From NCBI GenBank assembly GCA_910577645.1, contig CAJTOL010000008.1, positions 1 to 64,000 of the forward strand: a stretch of 64,000 nucleotides of DNA, given 5' to 3'. Made by a program: the position numbers and the translations under genes. Below are positions 9,323 to 17,614 of the stretch, piece by piece (the stretch's first letter is position 1; each line of letters begins with the position of its first letter). Under the pieces are notes generated by a model that saw nothing but the letters and a program-made list of their open reading frames with translations, ran no database searches and had not been told where the DNA came from. The DNA comes from an uncultured Lachnospiraceae bacterium. Its GTDB lineage: Bacteria > Bacillota > Clostridia > Lachnospirales > Lachnospiraceae.

Positions 9323-10345
9323 TTACTGATCTATGCTTTCTAGTGGGAAAGTAACACGCCAAATTCCTTCAATATGTGTATCGCTCGTGATAAAATGTCC
9401 ATATGCCTTATATTGGGCTAAATCAACATCTGACAAATCATAAACATATTCCACATACCGTTTTTGATACTCACTATCAGTAGAAAACGCAACATTTGCG
9501 ATACAGTGGATTTCCTCATTTTTGTCATTTTTGAAATAGATATAGCCATGATTATCCGTTTCTAAAACATTCTCATATTTTACTTGTATATGCAATTCCC
9601 CATCCACATATCCCATAGCCGTAATATCTACCCCGGCAACAGGAGAACAAAGGATACCTGTTGTTTTCAATGCCTGAAAATTGTTTTCCATTTCATTGTA
9701 GTTTATTCCCCCACCACCAAAAATGTGAGTCGGGGTAATTGTTTTAGGTGTAGCACTAATTTGGTTCATATCCAAATCTGTCAATACCGTGTCATATTCC
9801 TTCTTATTGCTCAGCATTTCTCGGACACAAAAAGTAATTTTCTCACCTATAATGTCTTTCTCATTCCATTGTGATATAGAAATTAGGAAAGTGGAGGTTT
9901 TTGTTTTGGTGTCGTAGCTTATATTTTCACACGAACTGCTACAATCAAAAGGTGTATTGATACTAAAGCTATCAAACAAATCTGTCGTTTCATCAATTCT
10001 ATCTCCGTCAAGGTCTTGTACGGAAATAAAAATCTTTGCTTCGCTACCCTCAACATAAGCCGAAACGACCTCAAACTTAATCCCATTATCCTCGCAGGAC
10101 ATACTAACAGGCTTTAACTTTTGAGCAATTGCTGGAGATACCTTGTAGAGCAGATTATAAGCCGGTTCAAAATCTGCTGACGCTAATGCTGGAACAGACA
10201 TGGTAAAGACAAAGAGCAAACCAGCTACCATAGCTCCCCACTTAATCCAAAGGGGCTTCTTGACCTTTTTCTTATAGTTAAGGGCTTCATCAATGTATTT
10301 GCTGTCAAGCTCGTTCATAGCGTCGGAAAACTTCTTTACGTTCAT
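9323..10345 (-). CDS. DUF4179 domain-containing membrane protein (probable anti-sigma partner)
   Basis: A 340-residue single-pass membrane protein. About 30 cytoplasmic residues (FSDAMNELDSKYIDEALNY) precede a membrane span (WGAMVAGLLFVFTMSVPALA, about 35-55), then a large extracellular DUF4179 region. Proteins of this layout are usually encoded directly after an ECF sigma factor and are thought to restrain it; that role here is inferred. Its ATG overlaps the sigma gene stop by 4 bp. The sequence is AT-richer than queA or rluF, which suggests acquisition. An in-frame continuation after the stop hints at a slightly shortened C-terminus. Confidence 0.8.
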   Translation of the reverse strand: MNVKKFSDAMNELDSKYIDEALNYKKKVKKPLWIKWGAMVAGLLFVFTMSVPALASADFEPAYNLLYKVSPAIAQKLKPVSMSCEDNGIKFEVVSAYVEGSEAKIFISVQDLDGDRIDETTDLFDSFSINTPFDCSSSCENISYDTKTKTSTFLISISQWNEKDIIGEKITFCVREMLSNKKEYDTVLTDLDMNQISATPKTITPTHIFGGGGINYNEMENNFQALKTTGILCSPVAGVDITAMGYVDGELHIQVKYENVLETDNHGYIYFKNDKNEEIHCIANVAFSTDSEYQKRYVEYVYDLSDVDLAQYKAYGHFITSDTHIEGIWRVTFPLESIDQ

Positions 10346-10902
10346 ATAAATATCTCTCTTTCAATCAAGTATTGTTTCATCTTTTCGCGGATACGGGTCA
10401 GCCGAACAGAGACATTTTTCTCCGAAAGCCCCACAAACTCAGCTATGTCTTTGTAGCTGTCAGAAAACCAATAGCGGCGCATGAAAATAACGCGGTTTTT
10501 TGTAGTCAGCGTGTCCAAAAAACTTCCAATGATACGGGCTAACTCTCTGGCTTCAATTTCTGCTTCTACTGTGTGAATGTCTGCTATACAGGTTTCAATT
10601 TCCTCCAAAGCAATCGTGTAATGGCTGCTTCGTTTGGCTGCTTCCTTTCTCCAATAGATTTTGAGTGAAATGTTCCGAATGATTTTCAGAATATAGGATA
10701 AAAGCGGGTTAGGTCGTGCTGGGGGAATGGTGTTCCATACGCCTAAATAAGCGTCGTTTACACATTCCTCCGCATTCTGCCTGTTTCCTACGATATGATA
10801 GGAAAGGTTATGGCAGACTTTTCCGTATTTTATGTCCAATTCCCGTATGCCTTGTTCTGAACGCTCAAAAAACATTTCTATGATTTTTTCATCCTCTATC
10901 AT
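10342..10902 (-). CDS. ECF-type RNA polymerase sigma-70 factor
   Basis: A 186-residue sigma factor with region 2 (YGKVCHNLSYHIVGNRQNAEECVNDAYLGVW, about 25-55, including the NAEECVNDAY core) and region 4 (about 125-180, YWFSDSYKDIAEFVGLSEKN as the helix-turn-helix). It would direct RNA polymerase to a small regulon, probably controlled by the DUF4179 membrane protein encoded immediately downstream with a 4-bp overlap. AAGGAGG lies 7 nt before the ATG. A second sigma/partner pair of similar design is at 49867-51281. Confidence 0.9.
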   Translation of the reverse strand: MIEDEKIIEMFFERSEQGIRELDIKYGKVCHNLSYHIVGNRQNAEECVNDAYLGVWNTIPPARPNPLLSYILKIIRNISLKIYWRKEAAKRSSHYTIALEEIETCIADIHTVEAEIEARELARIIGSFLDTLTTKNRVIFMRRYWFSDSYKDIAEFVGLSEKNVSVRLTRIREKMKQYLIEREIFI

Positions 10903-11080
10903 CGCACCGCCTCCTTTCCGGCTTCACTTATATACTACGGTTTTAGCGGCGAATACTACATCAAATCTCAAACTTTTTCAAAAAATTGTATCACACTTTT
11001 TTGAATAGGGCTATATCGGTGGTCTTTTTCTGTCTGGTAAGCCCTGTTCTCATGCAAGTGAACTTTGCGTTCAGACAAAA

Positions 11081-11356
11081 GCCAAAGAGCGTATGCAGAG
11101 CTTTTTACAGAACGGCGAGAAGATAACACCGAAACAGTGGAAAGCGGAAATAAAGTCTTTGCAATCCGAGTATGACAGTATCGGCAAGGAGCAGACTAAG
11201 ACCGCCACAGAATTAGCTTATGCCGAGGGAATCAGTTATAACAAAAAGAACCTTGAGAGGGAGCTTCAGAACGAGGGCTGACAGCATAACAGGCAACAGA
11301 GCAGTCAGTACATTATCTTCTGCAAAGTTTTTAACGAGCAGACCAAGAAAAAGTGA
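11081..11356 (+). pseudogene. C-terminal remnant of a conjugative-element relaxase
   Basis: The plus-strand frame AKERMQSFLQNGEKITPKQW followed by SLQSEYDSIGKEQTKTATEL and SYNKKNLERELQNE resembles, from memory, the C-terminal tail of mobilisation relaxases of clostridial Tn1549-like integrative elements. There is no N-terminal nuclease domain upstream. The frame is interrupted by TGA at 11279-11281 and then continues 24 residues (QHNRQQSSQYIIF...) to another stop at 11356. I read this as a decayed relic left by excision or deletion of an element between queA and rluF. Confidence 0.6.
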
Positions 11357-11397
11357 CGAAAAATGATAAATACGTCCTTGACAAGTAGCAACAGGGT

Positions 11398-11517
11398 ATG
11401 CCCATGGGAGAGAGGATTGTGGTAAATGACAGGAAACCTTCTGGCCTGGATATGGCGGTGGCCATAAATCTGGAGCGGGATCATTTTGCAGTCCCTCAGG
11501 TGGTAAGGGAGAAATAA
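11398..11517 (+). pseudogene. Short orphan 3' gene fragment
   Basis: A 39-codon frame beginning MPMGERIVVNDRKPSG and continuing LDMAVAINLERDHF has the look of the C-terminus of a larger enzyme rather than a free-standing gene. GC content here is that of the host core, unlike the relic just upstream. There is no ribosome binding site. I cannot name the parent family. It lies directly between the relaxase relic and the rluF promoter. Confidence 0.35.
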
Positions 11518-11540
11518 GGGACTTGGAAAAAGAGATATAA

Positions 11541-11569
11541 TTGCAAATCAAGAAAATATATGGTATACT
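11541..11569 (+). promoter_or_regulatory. Promoter of the rluF-ligA-metA operon
   Basis: The -35 box TTGCAA (11541-11546) and the -10 box TATACT (11564-11569) are 17 bp apart. This places the transcript start near 11576, about 120 nt before the rluF ATG. Confidence 0.7.
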
Positions 11570-11621
11570 TTCGGACATAGGAAAACAGAGAAAATGTGTC
11601 TCTGGAAGATACGACAAAGAG

Positions 11622-11667
11622 GCGGCCGCAAGCAGCTTTATGCTGCGGCCGCGTTTTCTGCGTTTTT
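11622..11667 (+). terminator. Strong hairpin plus T-rich tract in the rluF leader (probable attenuator)
   Basis: GCGGCCGCA at 11622-11630 pairs perfectly with TGCGGCCGC at 11644-11652; a further GCA/TGC pairing extends the stem past one bulged A. A GTTTTCTGCGTTTTT tract follows. The hairpin lies between the promoter (11541-11569) and the rluF start (11699), so it would terminate or attenuate the operon's own transcript. Confidence 0.65.
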
Positions 11668-11698
11668 GCAAGAACAGGAAGGCAGAGAAGGGAAGCAT

Positions 11699-12547
11699 AT
11701 GGCAGAAGTGCGTCTGAATAAGTATTTAAGTGAGATGGGAATCTGCTCCAGAAGGGAGGCCGACCGGCTGATAGAAGCGGGAAAGGTTTTGGTAGACGGC
11801 CAACCGGCAGTAATGGGACAGAAGGTTTCAGAAGGGCAGGAAATTCTATGTGACGGCTGTCCGGCAGGCAGGGAAGCGGCGGTTTCAGAGCCGGAAGCAG
11901 GAGCCGGGGATACTTCCCATCCGTGTCCGGGCCAGAAGATTCCTGTTTCAGGCAGCCGGCCTCCCAAGATCCTGCTGGCCGTCAATAAGCCCAGAGGAAT
12001 CGTATGCACTACTTCCGACAAAGACAGAGCGGAAAACATTGTAGAGTTTTTAAATTATCCGGAACGGATTTACCCAATCGGACGCCTGGACAAGGAGTCA
12101 GAGGGGCTGCTGCTGGTGACCAACCAGGGAGACCTGGTGAATAAAATCATGCGGGCCGCCAATTTCCACGAAAAGGAATATGTGGTTCGGGTGAATAAAA
12201 GTATTAGCCCGGAATTTTTAAAAAGGATGTCTGCAGGAGTTCCCATATTAAACACAGTAACCCGGCCCTGTAAAGTGGAAAAGCTGGGCAGGGATTGTTT
12301 TAAAATTATTCTTACCCAGGGGTTGAACCGCCAGATACGCCGAATGTGCCAGGAGCTGGGGTATGAAGTTTTAGAATTAAAAAGAATCCGTATTATGAAC
12401 ATTGAGTTGGGCAACCTGAAAACAGGGGATTACCGGGCGGTGACGCCGGAAGAGGAAAGGCAATTAAAAATTCTTTTGGCAGAATCCGGTTCGGCTCCAT
12501 CTGCATTTCCCAATTCAAAGGCTGGAAGAAAGGATGAATATGGATAA
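11699..12547 (+). CDS. rluF: 23S rRNA pseudouridine synthase, RluF-type
   Basis: A 282-residue RsuA/RluB/E/F-family pseudouridine synthase. It has an N-terminal S4 RNA-binding domain (RLNKYLSEMGICSRREADRL, about 4-23), then the catalytic domain with IGRLDKESEGLLLVTNQGDL containing the conserved catalytic Asp. The C-terminal GLNRQIRRMCQELGYEVLELKRIRI is typical of RluF. A linker of about 35 residues, rich in Gly/Pro/Glu, is inserted between the two domains. I chose the ATG at 11699; an in-frame start at 11594 would run through the leader hairpin. The stop overlaps ligA by 14 bp. The modified position cannot be read from sequence. Confidence 0.9.
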   Translation: MAEVRLNKYLSEMGICSRREADRLIEAGKVLVDGQPAVMGQKVSEGQEILCDGCPAGREAAVSEPEAGAGDTSHPCPGQKIPVSGSRPPKILLAVNKPRGIVCTTSDKDRAENIVEFLNYPERIYPIGRLDKESEGLLLVTNQGDLVNKIMRAANFHEKEYVVRVNKSISPEFLKRMSAGVPILNTVTRPCKVEKLGRDCFKIILTQGLNRQIRRMCQELGYEVLELKRIRIMNIELGNLKTGDYRAVTPEEERQLKILLAESGSAPSAFPNSKAGRKDEYG

Positions 12548-14507
12548 AAGTAAATTAATAGAGAGAATGAAGGAACTCATTGAAATCCTCAATGAGGCCG
12601 GAAAAGCTTATTATCAGGAAAACCGGGAGCTGATGAGCAATTTTGAGTACGACCGCCTTTATGATGAGCTTCTGGAGCTGGAAAAAGAAACCGGAACCAT
12701 TCTTTCTTTAAGCCCTACCCAGAAAGTGGGATATCAGGTGCTGTCAGAGCTTCCCAAAGAAGCCCACGAGACCCCTATGCTGTCTCTGGATAAAACGAAA
12801 GATGTGGAGGCGTTAAAGGAGTGGCTGGGAGATCAAAAAGGGCTGCTGTCCTGGAAAATGGACGGGCTTACCATTGTGCTTACCTATGAAAACGGCGCCC
12901 TAACAAAAGCGGTTACCAGAGGAAACGGCGAGATAGGGGAGGTGATTACCGGCAATGCCCGGGTATTTGCCAACGTGCCCCTTGCTATCCCTTATAAAGG
13001 ACAGCTGGTGCTGCGGGGGGAGGCGGTGATCCGCTATTCAGAATTTAATCGTATTAACCGGGAAATCGAAGATGGGGAAGCCAGATATAAGAATCCCAGA
13101 AATTTATGCAGCGGTTCTGTCCGGCAGCTTAACAGCCAGATTACGGCGGAGCGCAATGTGCGTTTTTTGGCCTTTGCCCTGGTAAGGGCAGAAGGTGTGG
13201 ACTTTTCCAATTCCCGGAAAAGCCAGCAGGAATGGCTGGTATCCCAGGGATTTGAAATCGTAGAATACCGGGAGGTGACGAGAGATAATCTGGAGGATAC
13301 CGTAGAGTGGTTTTCCGAAAACGTTAACAACAACGATACCCCCTCCGACGGCCTGGTGCTTTTATATGATGACATTGCTTATGGAGAGTCTCTGGGCCAT
13401 ACCGCCAAATTTCCCCGAAATTCCATTGCTTTTAAGTGGGCGGATGAGGTGCGGGAAACTACCTTAAGATATATTGAGTGGAGTCCGTCCCGAACCGGCC
13501 TGATTAATCCGGTGGCAATTTTTGAGCCTGTGGAGCTGGAGGGTACTACGGTGAGCCGGGCCAGTGTTCACAACATCAGTATTTTGGAATCCCTGGCTTT
13601 GGGAGACGGAGATAAAATAACGGTCTACAAGGCCAATATGATTATCCCTCAGATTGGCGATAACTTAACCCGCAGCGGTGTCACCCATATTCCTGAGGAA
13701 TGTCCTGTGTGCAGCGGTCCTACAGAGATCCGGAAGGTAGGGGATGTAAAATCTTTATACTGTATGAATCCCAATTGCGAAGCCAAGCGGATCAAAAGCT
13801 TTACCCTGCTGGCCAGCCGGGACGCTTTAAATATTGACGGCCTTTCTGAGGCGACTCTGGAGAAATTTATAGCCGCCGGTTTTATTCATGAATATGCAGA
13901 TATCTTTCATTTGGATCGCTATAAAGATGCCATTGTGGAGATGGAAGGATTCGGGGAGAAATCCTACGAGAACCTTCAGGAGTCCATAAAGAAAGCCAGC
14001 CACACCACCTTGCCCAGAGTGGTTTACGGACTGGGAATCGCCGGTATCGGCCTGGCTAACGCCAAGGTTCTGTGCCGTCAGTTCGGCTATGATTTTCAGG
14101 CCATGCGTCATGGGGATTTTGAGTCTCTGGTAGCTGCAGACGGCATTGGCGGCGTATTGGCCCAGGCCTGGATGGACTACTTTGGGGATCCAAAGAAAAA
14201 TGAGATGGTGGATCGGCTGCTTTCAGAGCTTACCATTAAACAGGAGAAGGTTTTAACAGAAGGCGGCAGGTTTGCAGGAATGACTTTTGTCATCACCGGT
14301 TCTGTGGAACATTTTGCCAACCGGAAAGAGCTTCAGGCAGTTATTGAGGCAGAAGGGGGAAAGGCAACCGGAACGGTTACGGCTAAGACCACCTATCTGA
14401 TCAATAATGATACTGCATCCAATTCCTCCAAAAACAAAAAGGCCAGGGAGCTTAATATTCCCATTCTTTCTGAAGAAGAATTTTTACAAATGCTGAAGGG
14501 AGACTAA
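12534..14507 (+). CDS. ligA: NAD-dependent DNA ligase
   Basis: LigA seals nicks using NAD+ as AMP donor. Domain order is normal over 657 residues: an Ia/adenylation domain with the lysine motif SWKMDG (about 103-108), an OB fold, a four-cysteine zinc finger (CPVCSGP...YCMNPNC, about 390-415), helix-hairpin-helix repeats, and a C-terminal BRCT domain (GMTFVITGSVEHFANRKEL onwards). Two positions differ from the textbook sequence: the residue two before the AMP lysine is Ser rather than Glu, and TRGDG reads TRGNG. It may therefore be the divergent Lachnospiraceae form or a second ligase. It overlaps rluF by 14 bp and is followed after 1 bp by metA. Confidence 0.93.
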   Translation: MNMDKSKLIERMKELIEILNEAGKAYYQENRELMSNFEYDRLYDELLELEKETGTILSLSPTQKVGYQVLSELPKEAHETPMLSLDKTKDVEALKEWLGDQKGLLSWKMDGLTIVLTYENGALTKAVTRGNGEIGEVITGNARVFANVPLAIPYKGQLVLRGEAVIRYSEFNRINREIEDGEARYKNPRNLCSGSVRQLNSQITAERNVRFLAFALVRAEGVDFSNSRKSQQEWLVSQGFEIVEYREVTRDNLEDTVEWFSENVNNNDTPSDGLVLLYDDIAYGESLGHTAKFPRNSIAFKWADEVRETTLRYIEWSPSRTGLINPVAIFEPVELEGTTVSRASVHNISILESLALGDGDKITVYKANMIIPQIGDNLTRSGVTHIPEECPVCSGPTEIRKVGDVKSLYCMNPNCEAKRIKSFTLLASRDALNIDGLSEATLEKFIAAGFIHEYADIFHLDRYKDAIVEMEGFGEKSYENLQESIKKASHTTLPRVVYGLGIAGIGLANAKVLCRQFGYDFQAMRHGDFESLVAADGIGGVLAQAWMDYFGDPKKNEMVDRLLSELTIKQEKVLTEGGRFAGMTFVITGSVEHFANRKELQAVIEAEGGKATGTVTAKTTYLINNDTASNSSKNKKARELNIPILSEEEFLQMLKGD

Positions 14508-14508
14508 C

Positions 14509-15417
14509 ATGCCCATTAAAATACAAAACGATTTGCCTGCCCGGGCAGTGCTGGAGTCTGAAAATATATTTATGATGGATGAAGACCGGGCGGTGAGCCA
14601 GGATATCCGTCCTCTGGAGATCCTGATTTTAAATTTGATGCCTCTAAAGGAGGAGACGGAAACCCAGCTTCTCAGGGCTTTGTCCAACACGCCTCTTCAG
14701 ATTGAATGTACCTATCTGATGATGTCCAGCCATGTGTCCAAAAATACTTCGGCCAGCCATCTTAACAAGTTTTATATTACCTTTGACCAGGTTAAAAAGA
14801 ACCGTTATGACGGTATGATTATTACCGGCGCCCCGGTGGAACATCTGGAGTATGAGGAAGTCAACTACTGGCCGGAGCTGGTAACTATTATGGAGTGGAG
14901 CAAGACCCATGTCACCTCCACCATGCACATCTGCTGGGGGGCTCAGGCGGGGCTTTATTACCACTACGGGATTCCCAAATACCAGAGAAAGACCAAGCTG
15001 TCCGGTGTTTACAGTCACAAGGTGCTGGATCGGAAGCTTCCCCTTATCCGAAGCTTTAACGATTATTTTTATGCCCCCCATTCCCGCTACACCGAGGTGC
15101 GGGAGGCGGATATCCGCAAGGCGGAGGATCTGATTATTGTGGCCAAGTCTGACGAGGCCGGTATTTTCCTGGTAATGAACCGGGATGGAAGCCAGATTTT
15201 CGTTCAGGGCCACCCGGAGTATGACAGGATGACCTTAAATAACGAATACCATCGGGATTTGAAAAAAGGCCTGAATCCGGCCCTTCCGGTAAATTATTAT
15301 GTGGATAACGATCCCTTCTCTGTGCCGCCTTTGATGTGGCGCAGCACAGCCAATACCCTGTATACGAATTGGCTGAACTTTTATGTGTACCAGACTACGC
15401 CGTATGAGTGGCGGTAA
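14509..15417 (+). CDS. metAA: Homoserine O-acetyltransferase (MetA family)
   Basis: MetA acylates L-homoserine in the first committed step of methionine synthesis. The 302-residue protein has the catalytic Cys142 in ICWGAQAG and the His/Glu pair in GHPEYD near residue 235. Residue 111 is Glu (TGAPVE); in characterised MetA enzymes Glu111 goes with acetyl-CoA and Gly111 with succinyl-CoA, so acetyl-CoA is the expected donor. The start lies 1 bp after ligA, so it shares the rluF promoter and no SAM riboswitch precedes it. It is the last core-composition gene before the AT-rich island. Confidence 0.95.
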   Translation: MPIKIQNDLPARAVLESENIFMMDEDRAVSQDIRPLEILILNLMPLKEETETQLLRALSNTPLQIECTYLMMSSHVSKNTSASHLNKFYITFDQVKKNRYDGMIITGAPVEHLEYEEVNYWPELVTIMEWSKTHVTSTMHICWGAQAGLYYHYGIPKYQRKTKLSGVYSHKVLDRKLPLIRSFNDYFYAPHSRYTEVREADIRKAEDLIIVAKSDEAGIFLVMNRDGSQIFVQGHPEYDRMTLNNEYHRDLKKGLNPALPVNYYVDNDPFSVPPLMWRSTANTLYTNWLNFYVYQTTPYEWR

Positions 15418-15503
15418 GGGCTTATAGGTTCGCCTGTGGAGGGCAAAATATCAGATTTGACAACAAGTATATTATAATTTGAAAGTTGTTCAACATAAAG
15501 ATA

Positions 15504-15532
15504 TTGTAAGCTGATTACAGATAAGCTATAAT
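15504..15532 (+). promoter_or_regulatory. Promoter of the ABC-3C middle component/ATPase operon
   Basis: TTGTAA (15504-15509) and TATAAT (15527-15532) are spaced 17 bp, giving a leader of about 85 nt. The same pair of hexamers with the same spacing drives the convergent effector gene (18590-18618). An imperfect inverted repeat TTGACAAC/GTTGTTCAA lies just upstream (about 15458-15492). Confidence 0.65.
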
Positions 15533-15623
15533 GAAAAAATAGAAGAATTACGAAATAGAATATGTTCTGCCAATAATTGATATATAAGTAAGGCTATGAA
15601 GACTTGTGGAGGGAGACTGGATT

Positions 15624-15887
15624 ATGATAATGCCCAAAAAACATATATTATTATCTGAATCATATATAGGTTTAGGCGCGTTTGTTTTGCAAATATTAAC
15701 ATCTCCGCTTACACTTGATAGCTGCTGGGATCAAGTATATAGCTCTTATATTAAGACGGGAATAATATCTAAAAAACATTCATTTGATAATTATATTCTA
15801 ACCTTAGATTTATTATATGCGTTAAATGCAATTGATATTAATGAGAGGGGAGAGATTTATAATGTATCTAAAGAAACTCAGTGCTAA
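15624..15887 (+). CDS. ABC-three-component system middle component (MC6-like)
   Basis: An 87-residue protein, KHILLSESYIGLGAFVLQIL followed by SFDNYILTLDLLYALNAIDI. This is the small winged-helix-like layout I associate with ABC-3C middle components, closest to type 6 from memory. These proteins are thought to bridge the ATPase and the effector. I chose the ATG at 15624, preceded by GGAGGGAGA; a GTG at 15606 is in frame but precedes that site. Its 3' end overlaps the ATPase gene by 26 bp. The DNA is very AT-rich compared with metA. The exact type number is uncertain; the association is supported by both neighbours. Confidence 0.75.
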   Translation: MIMPKKHILLSESYIGLGAFVLQILTSPLTLDSCWDQVYSSYIKTGIISKKHSFDNYILTLDLLYALNAIDINERGEIYNVSKETQC

Positions 15888-17589
15888 TAAAGAATCTTTC
15901 CATAATCTTATATTAAATCCCAATAGTATAAATATTATACTAGGTTCCCGGAGCGTTGAAGATCAGAAAAAGAATGATACAGTAAATGGTGTTGGAAAAA
16001 CATTATCAATTAAATTAATTGATTATTGTTTGGGGTGCAGGCGAGATTCTCATAAGGAATTAAAGAAATTAGCTGGTTGGGAATTTTGCCTGACATTTGA
16101 CATTGATGGTAAGGAACATAAAATTCTGAGAAGTGTGGATGACGAAAAATTTATGTTCCTTGATAGTAAAAAAAAGACGATAGGACAAAGTAGAGAGTAT
16201 TTGGAGGCAGAATGTTTTCATTATGTTGAGGATTTACCAAATATAAGTTTCAGAGGACTTATTAGTCGGTATTTAAGAATTCCTAAAGAGGGGTATTTGG
16301 ATTGGAAAAAATATAAGAAAAGAGAAGATGAGCATATTTCCTTATTATTAAATTCTTTCTTGCTAGGATTAGATGTATCTTTAATAATCAGCAAAATAAA
16401 AATAAAAGAAGAGATAAATAAGATAGAAAACAGCAGAAAACTACTGAAAAATGATACAGAAATTAAAAATGCAATGACTGGCAGTGATTTAAGAATTAGC
16501 ATGGGCAATTTGGAAAAGGAAATTCGTGATTTGGAAACAAGAATGAAAGGGTTTCAAATTTCTGAGGGATATAATGAGATTAAGGCAGATATTGAAAAAT
16601 GTACAAGAGAAAAAAATGATTTGATTAATCAAATTGCAAAATATGAGAATATTATAAAAAGTATAAATAAAAATCTTGAACTTAAAGTTGATGTAACAGC
16701 GGAAAGGGTAAAAGCTCTGTATGAAGAAGCGAATGTTATTTTTCCGGAAAATATGTTGAAAAACATGCAGGAGACATGTAACTTTCATGAAAAGCTATTA
16801 GATGGCAGAAAGGCAAGGTTAATTAAAGATAAGAAGCAATATCAGTCAGAAATTAAAAAAGTCAAAAAAAGTTTAGCACGTTTAGATGAAATTATAAACA
16901 ATGATATGGAGTTTATAAAAGACAAAGTATCGCTCACAGAGTATGAACGTCTTCAGTCACGACTGACAGAACTCAAAGTTTCTTTGGCCAAAATGCAGCA
17001 GTTTGATACAGTTATAAAACAGTTAGAAATAAAAACGGCTAATTATCAGGCTGATTTAGCGAAAGACAATATAAAATCCATTGCTTATATTAATGCTATT
17101 GAGGAATATAAGAAGGAATTAGATAATCAATTTTCTAAATTTGTAGATTACATTTATGGTGAAAGAAAATATTCGGGAATTGATATCGTTAATAATCCAG
17201 GTGATAACAAGCAAAGATTTGACATTAATGTAGAAATACAAGATGATGGTTCTGGCGGTATTGGCAACGTAAAGATTTTTTGCATGGATATGTTGATTTG
17301 GGACAAAGGAAAGAATAATAAGGTACAATTTTTATATCATGATGGAAGCCTGTTTGCTGAAACGGATCCCAGACAATGCTATCGAATGTTGAAAATAGCC
17401 AATGATATTTGTGTAAAAGGAGAAAAGCAATACATAATCAACCTTAATTATGATATGTTTGATAATATTATTTCGGTAGCAAGGGAATTGGATGATGAGG
17501 AATTTGCGAATATCTTAAACGACAGCATTAGATTAAGGCTTTATGATAGAAGTCCAAAAGATAAACTATTGGGGATTCAAATAAAGTAG
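15862..17589 (+). CDS. DUF2326 SMC/RecN-like ATPase of an ABC-3C system
   Basis: A 575-residue coiled-coil ABC ATPase. The N-terminal half-site has Walker A NGVGKT (residues 42-47). A long charged coiled-coil region runs from about 185 to 400. The C-terminal half carries a signature-like segment (DDGSGGIGNVKIFCMDMLIW, about 454-473) and a Walker B/D-loop segment FLYHDGSLFAETDPRQ (about 487-502), as in DUF2326 proteins. In ABC-3C conflict systems such ATPases are predicted to sense invading nucleic acid and license an effector. The ATG at 15862 follows GAGAGGGGAGA and overlaps the middle component gene. The gene ends in a bidirectional terminator shared with the convergent effector gene. Confidence 0.85.
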   Translation: MYLKKLSANKESFHNLILNPNSINIILGSRSVEDQKKNDTVNGVGKTLSIKLIDYCLGCRRDSHKELKKLAGWEFCLTFDIDGKEHKILRSVDDEKFMFLDSKKKTIGQSREYLEAECFHYVEDLPNISFRGLISRYLRIPKEGYLDWKKYKKREDEHISLLLNSFLLGLDVSLIISKIKIKEEINKIENSRKLLKNDTEIKNAMTGSDLRISMGNLEKEIRDLETRMKGFQISEGYNEIKADIEKCTREKNDLINQIAKYENIIKSINKNLELKVDVTAERVKALYEEANVIFPENMLKNMQETCNFHEKLLDGRKARLIKDKKQYQSEIKKVKKSLARLDEIINNDMEFIKDKVSLTEYERLQSRLTELKVSLAKMQQFDTVIKQLEIKTANYQADLAKDNIKSIAYINAIEEYKKELDNQFSKFVDYIYGERKYSGIDIVNNPGDNKQRFDINVEIQDDGSGGIGNVKIFCMDMLIWDKGKNNKVQFLYHDGSLFAETDPRQCYRMLKIANDICVKGEKQYIINLNYDMFDNIISVARELDDEEFANILNDSIRLRLYDRSPKDKLLGIQIK

Positions 17590-17614
17590 TGGCGTATTGA
17601 CCACTACTTTTTTT
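17586..17614. terminator. Shared terminator between convergent ABC-3C genes
   Basis: GTAGTGG (17586-17592) pairs with CCACTAC (17601-17607), followed by seven T on the plus strand. The stem contains the ATPase stop codon and the effector stop codon, so the two convergent transcripts share one hairpin. The minus-strand side has no long T tract. Confidence 0.8.

Noticed and set aside
9090..9362. Minus-strand 90-codon frame beside DUF4179
   Set aside because: It overlaps the DUF4179 3' end, lacks a start site with a ribosome binding site, and matches no family I know.
14400..14508. SAM riboswitch before metA
   Set aside because: metA begins 1 bp after ligA, and no such structure lies inside the ligA end.
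15457..15476. TTGACA followed by TATAAT upstream of the ABC-3C operon
   Set aside because: The boxes are only 10 bp apart, so they cannot form a standard promoter; the TTGTAA/TATAAT pair at 15504-15532 fits better.
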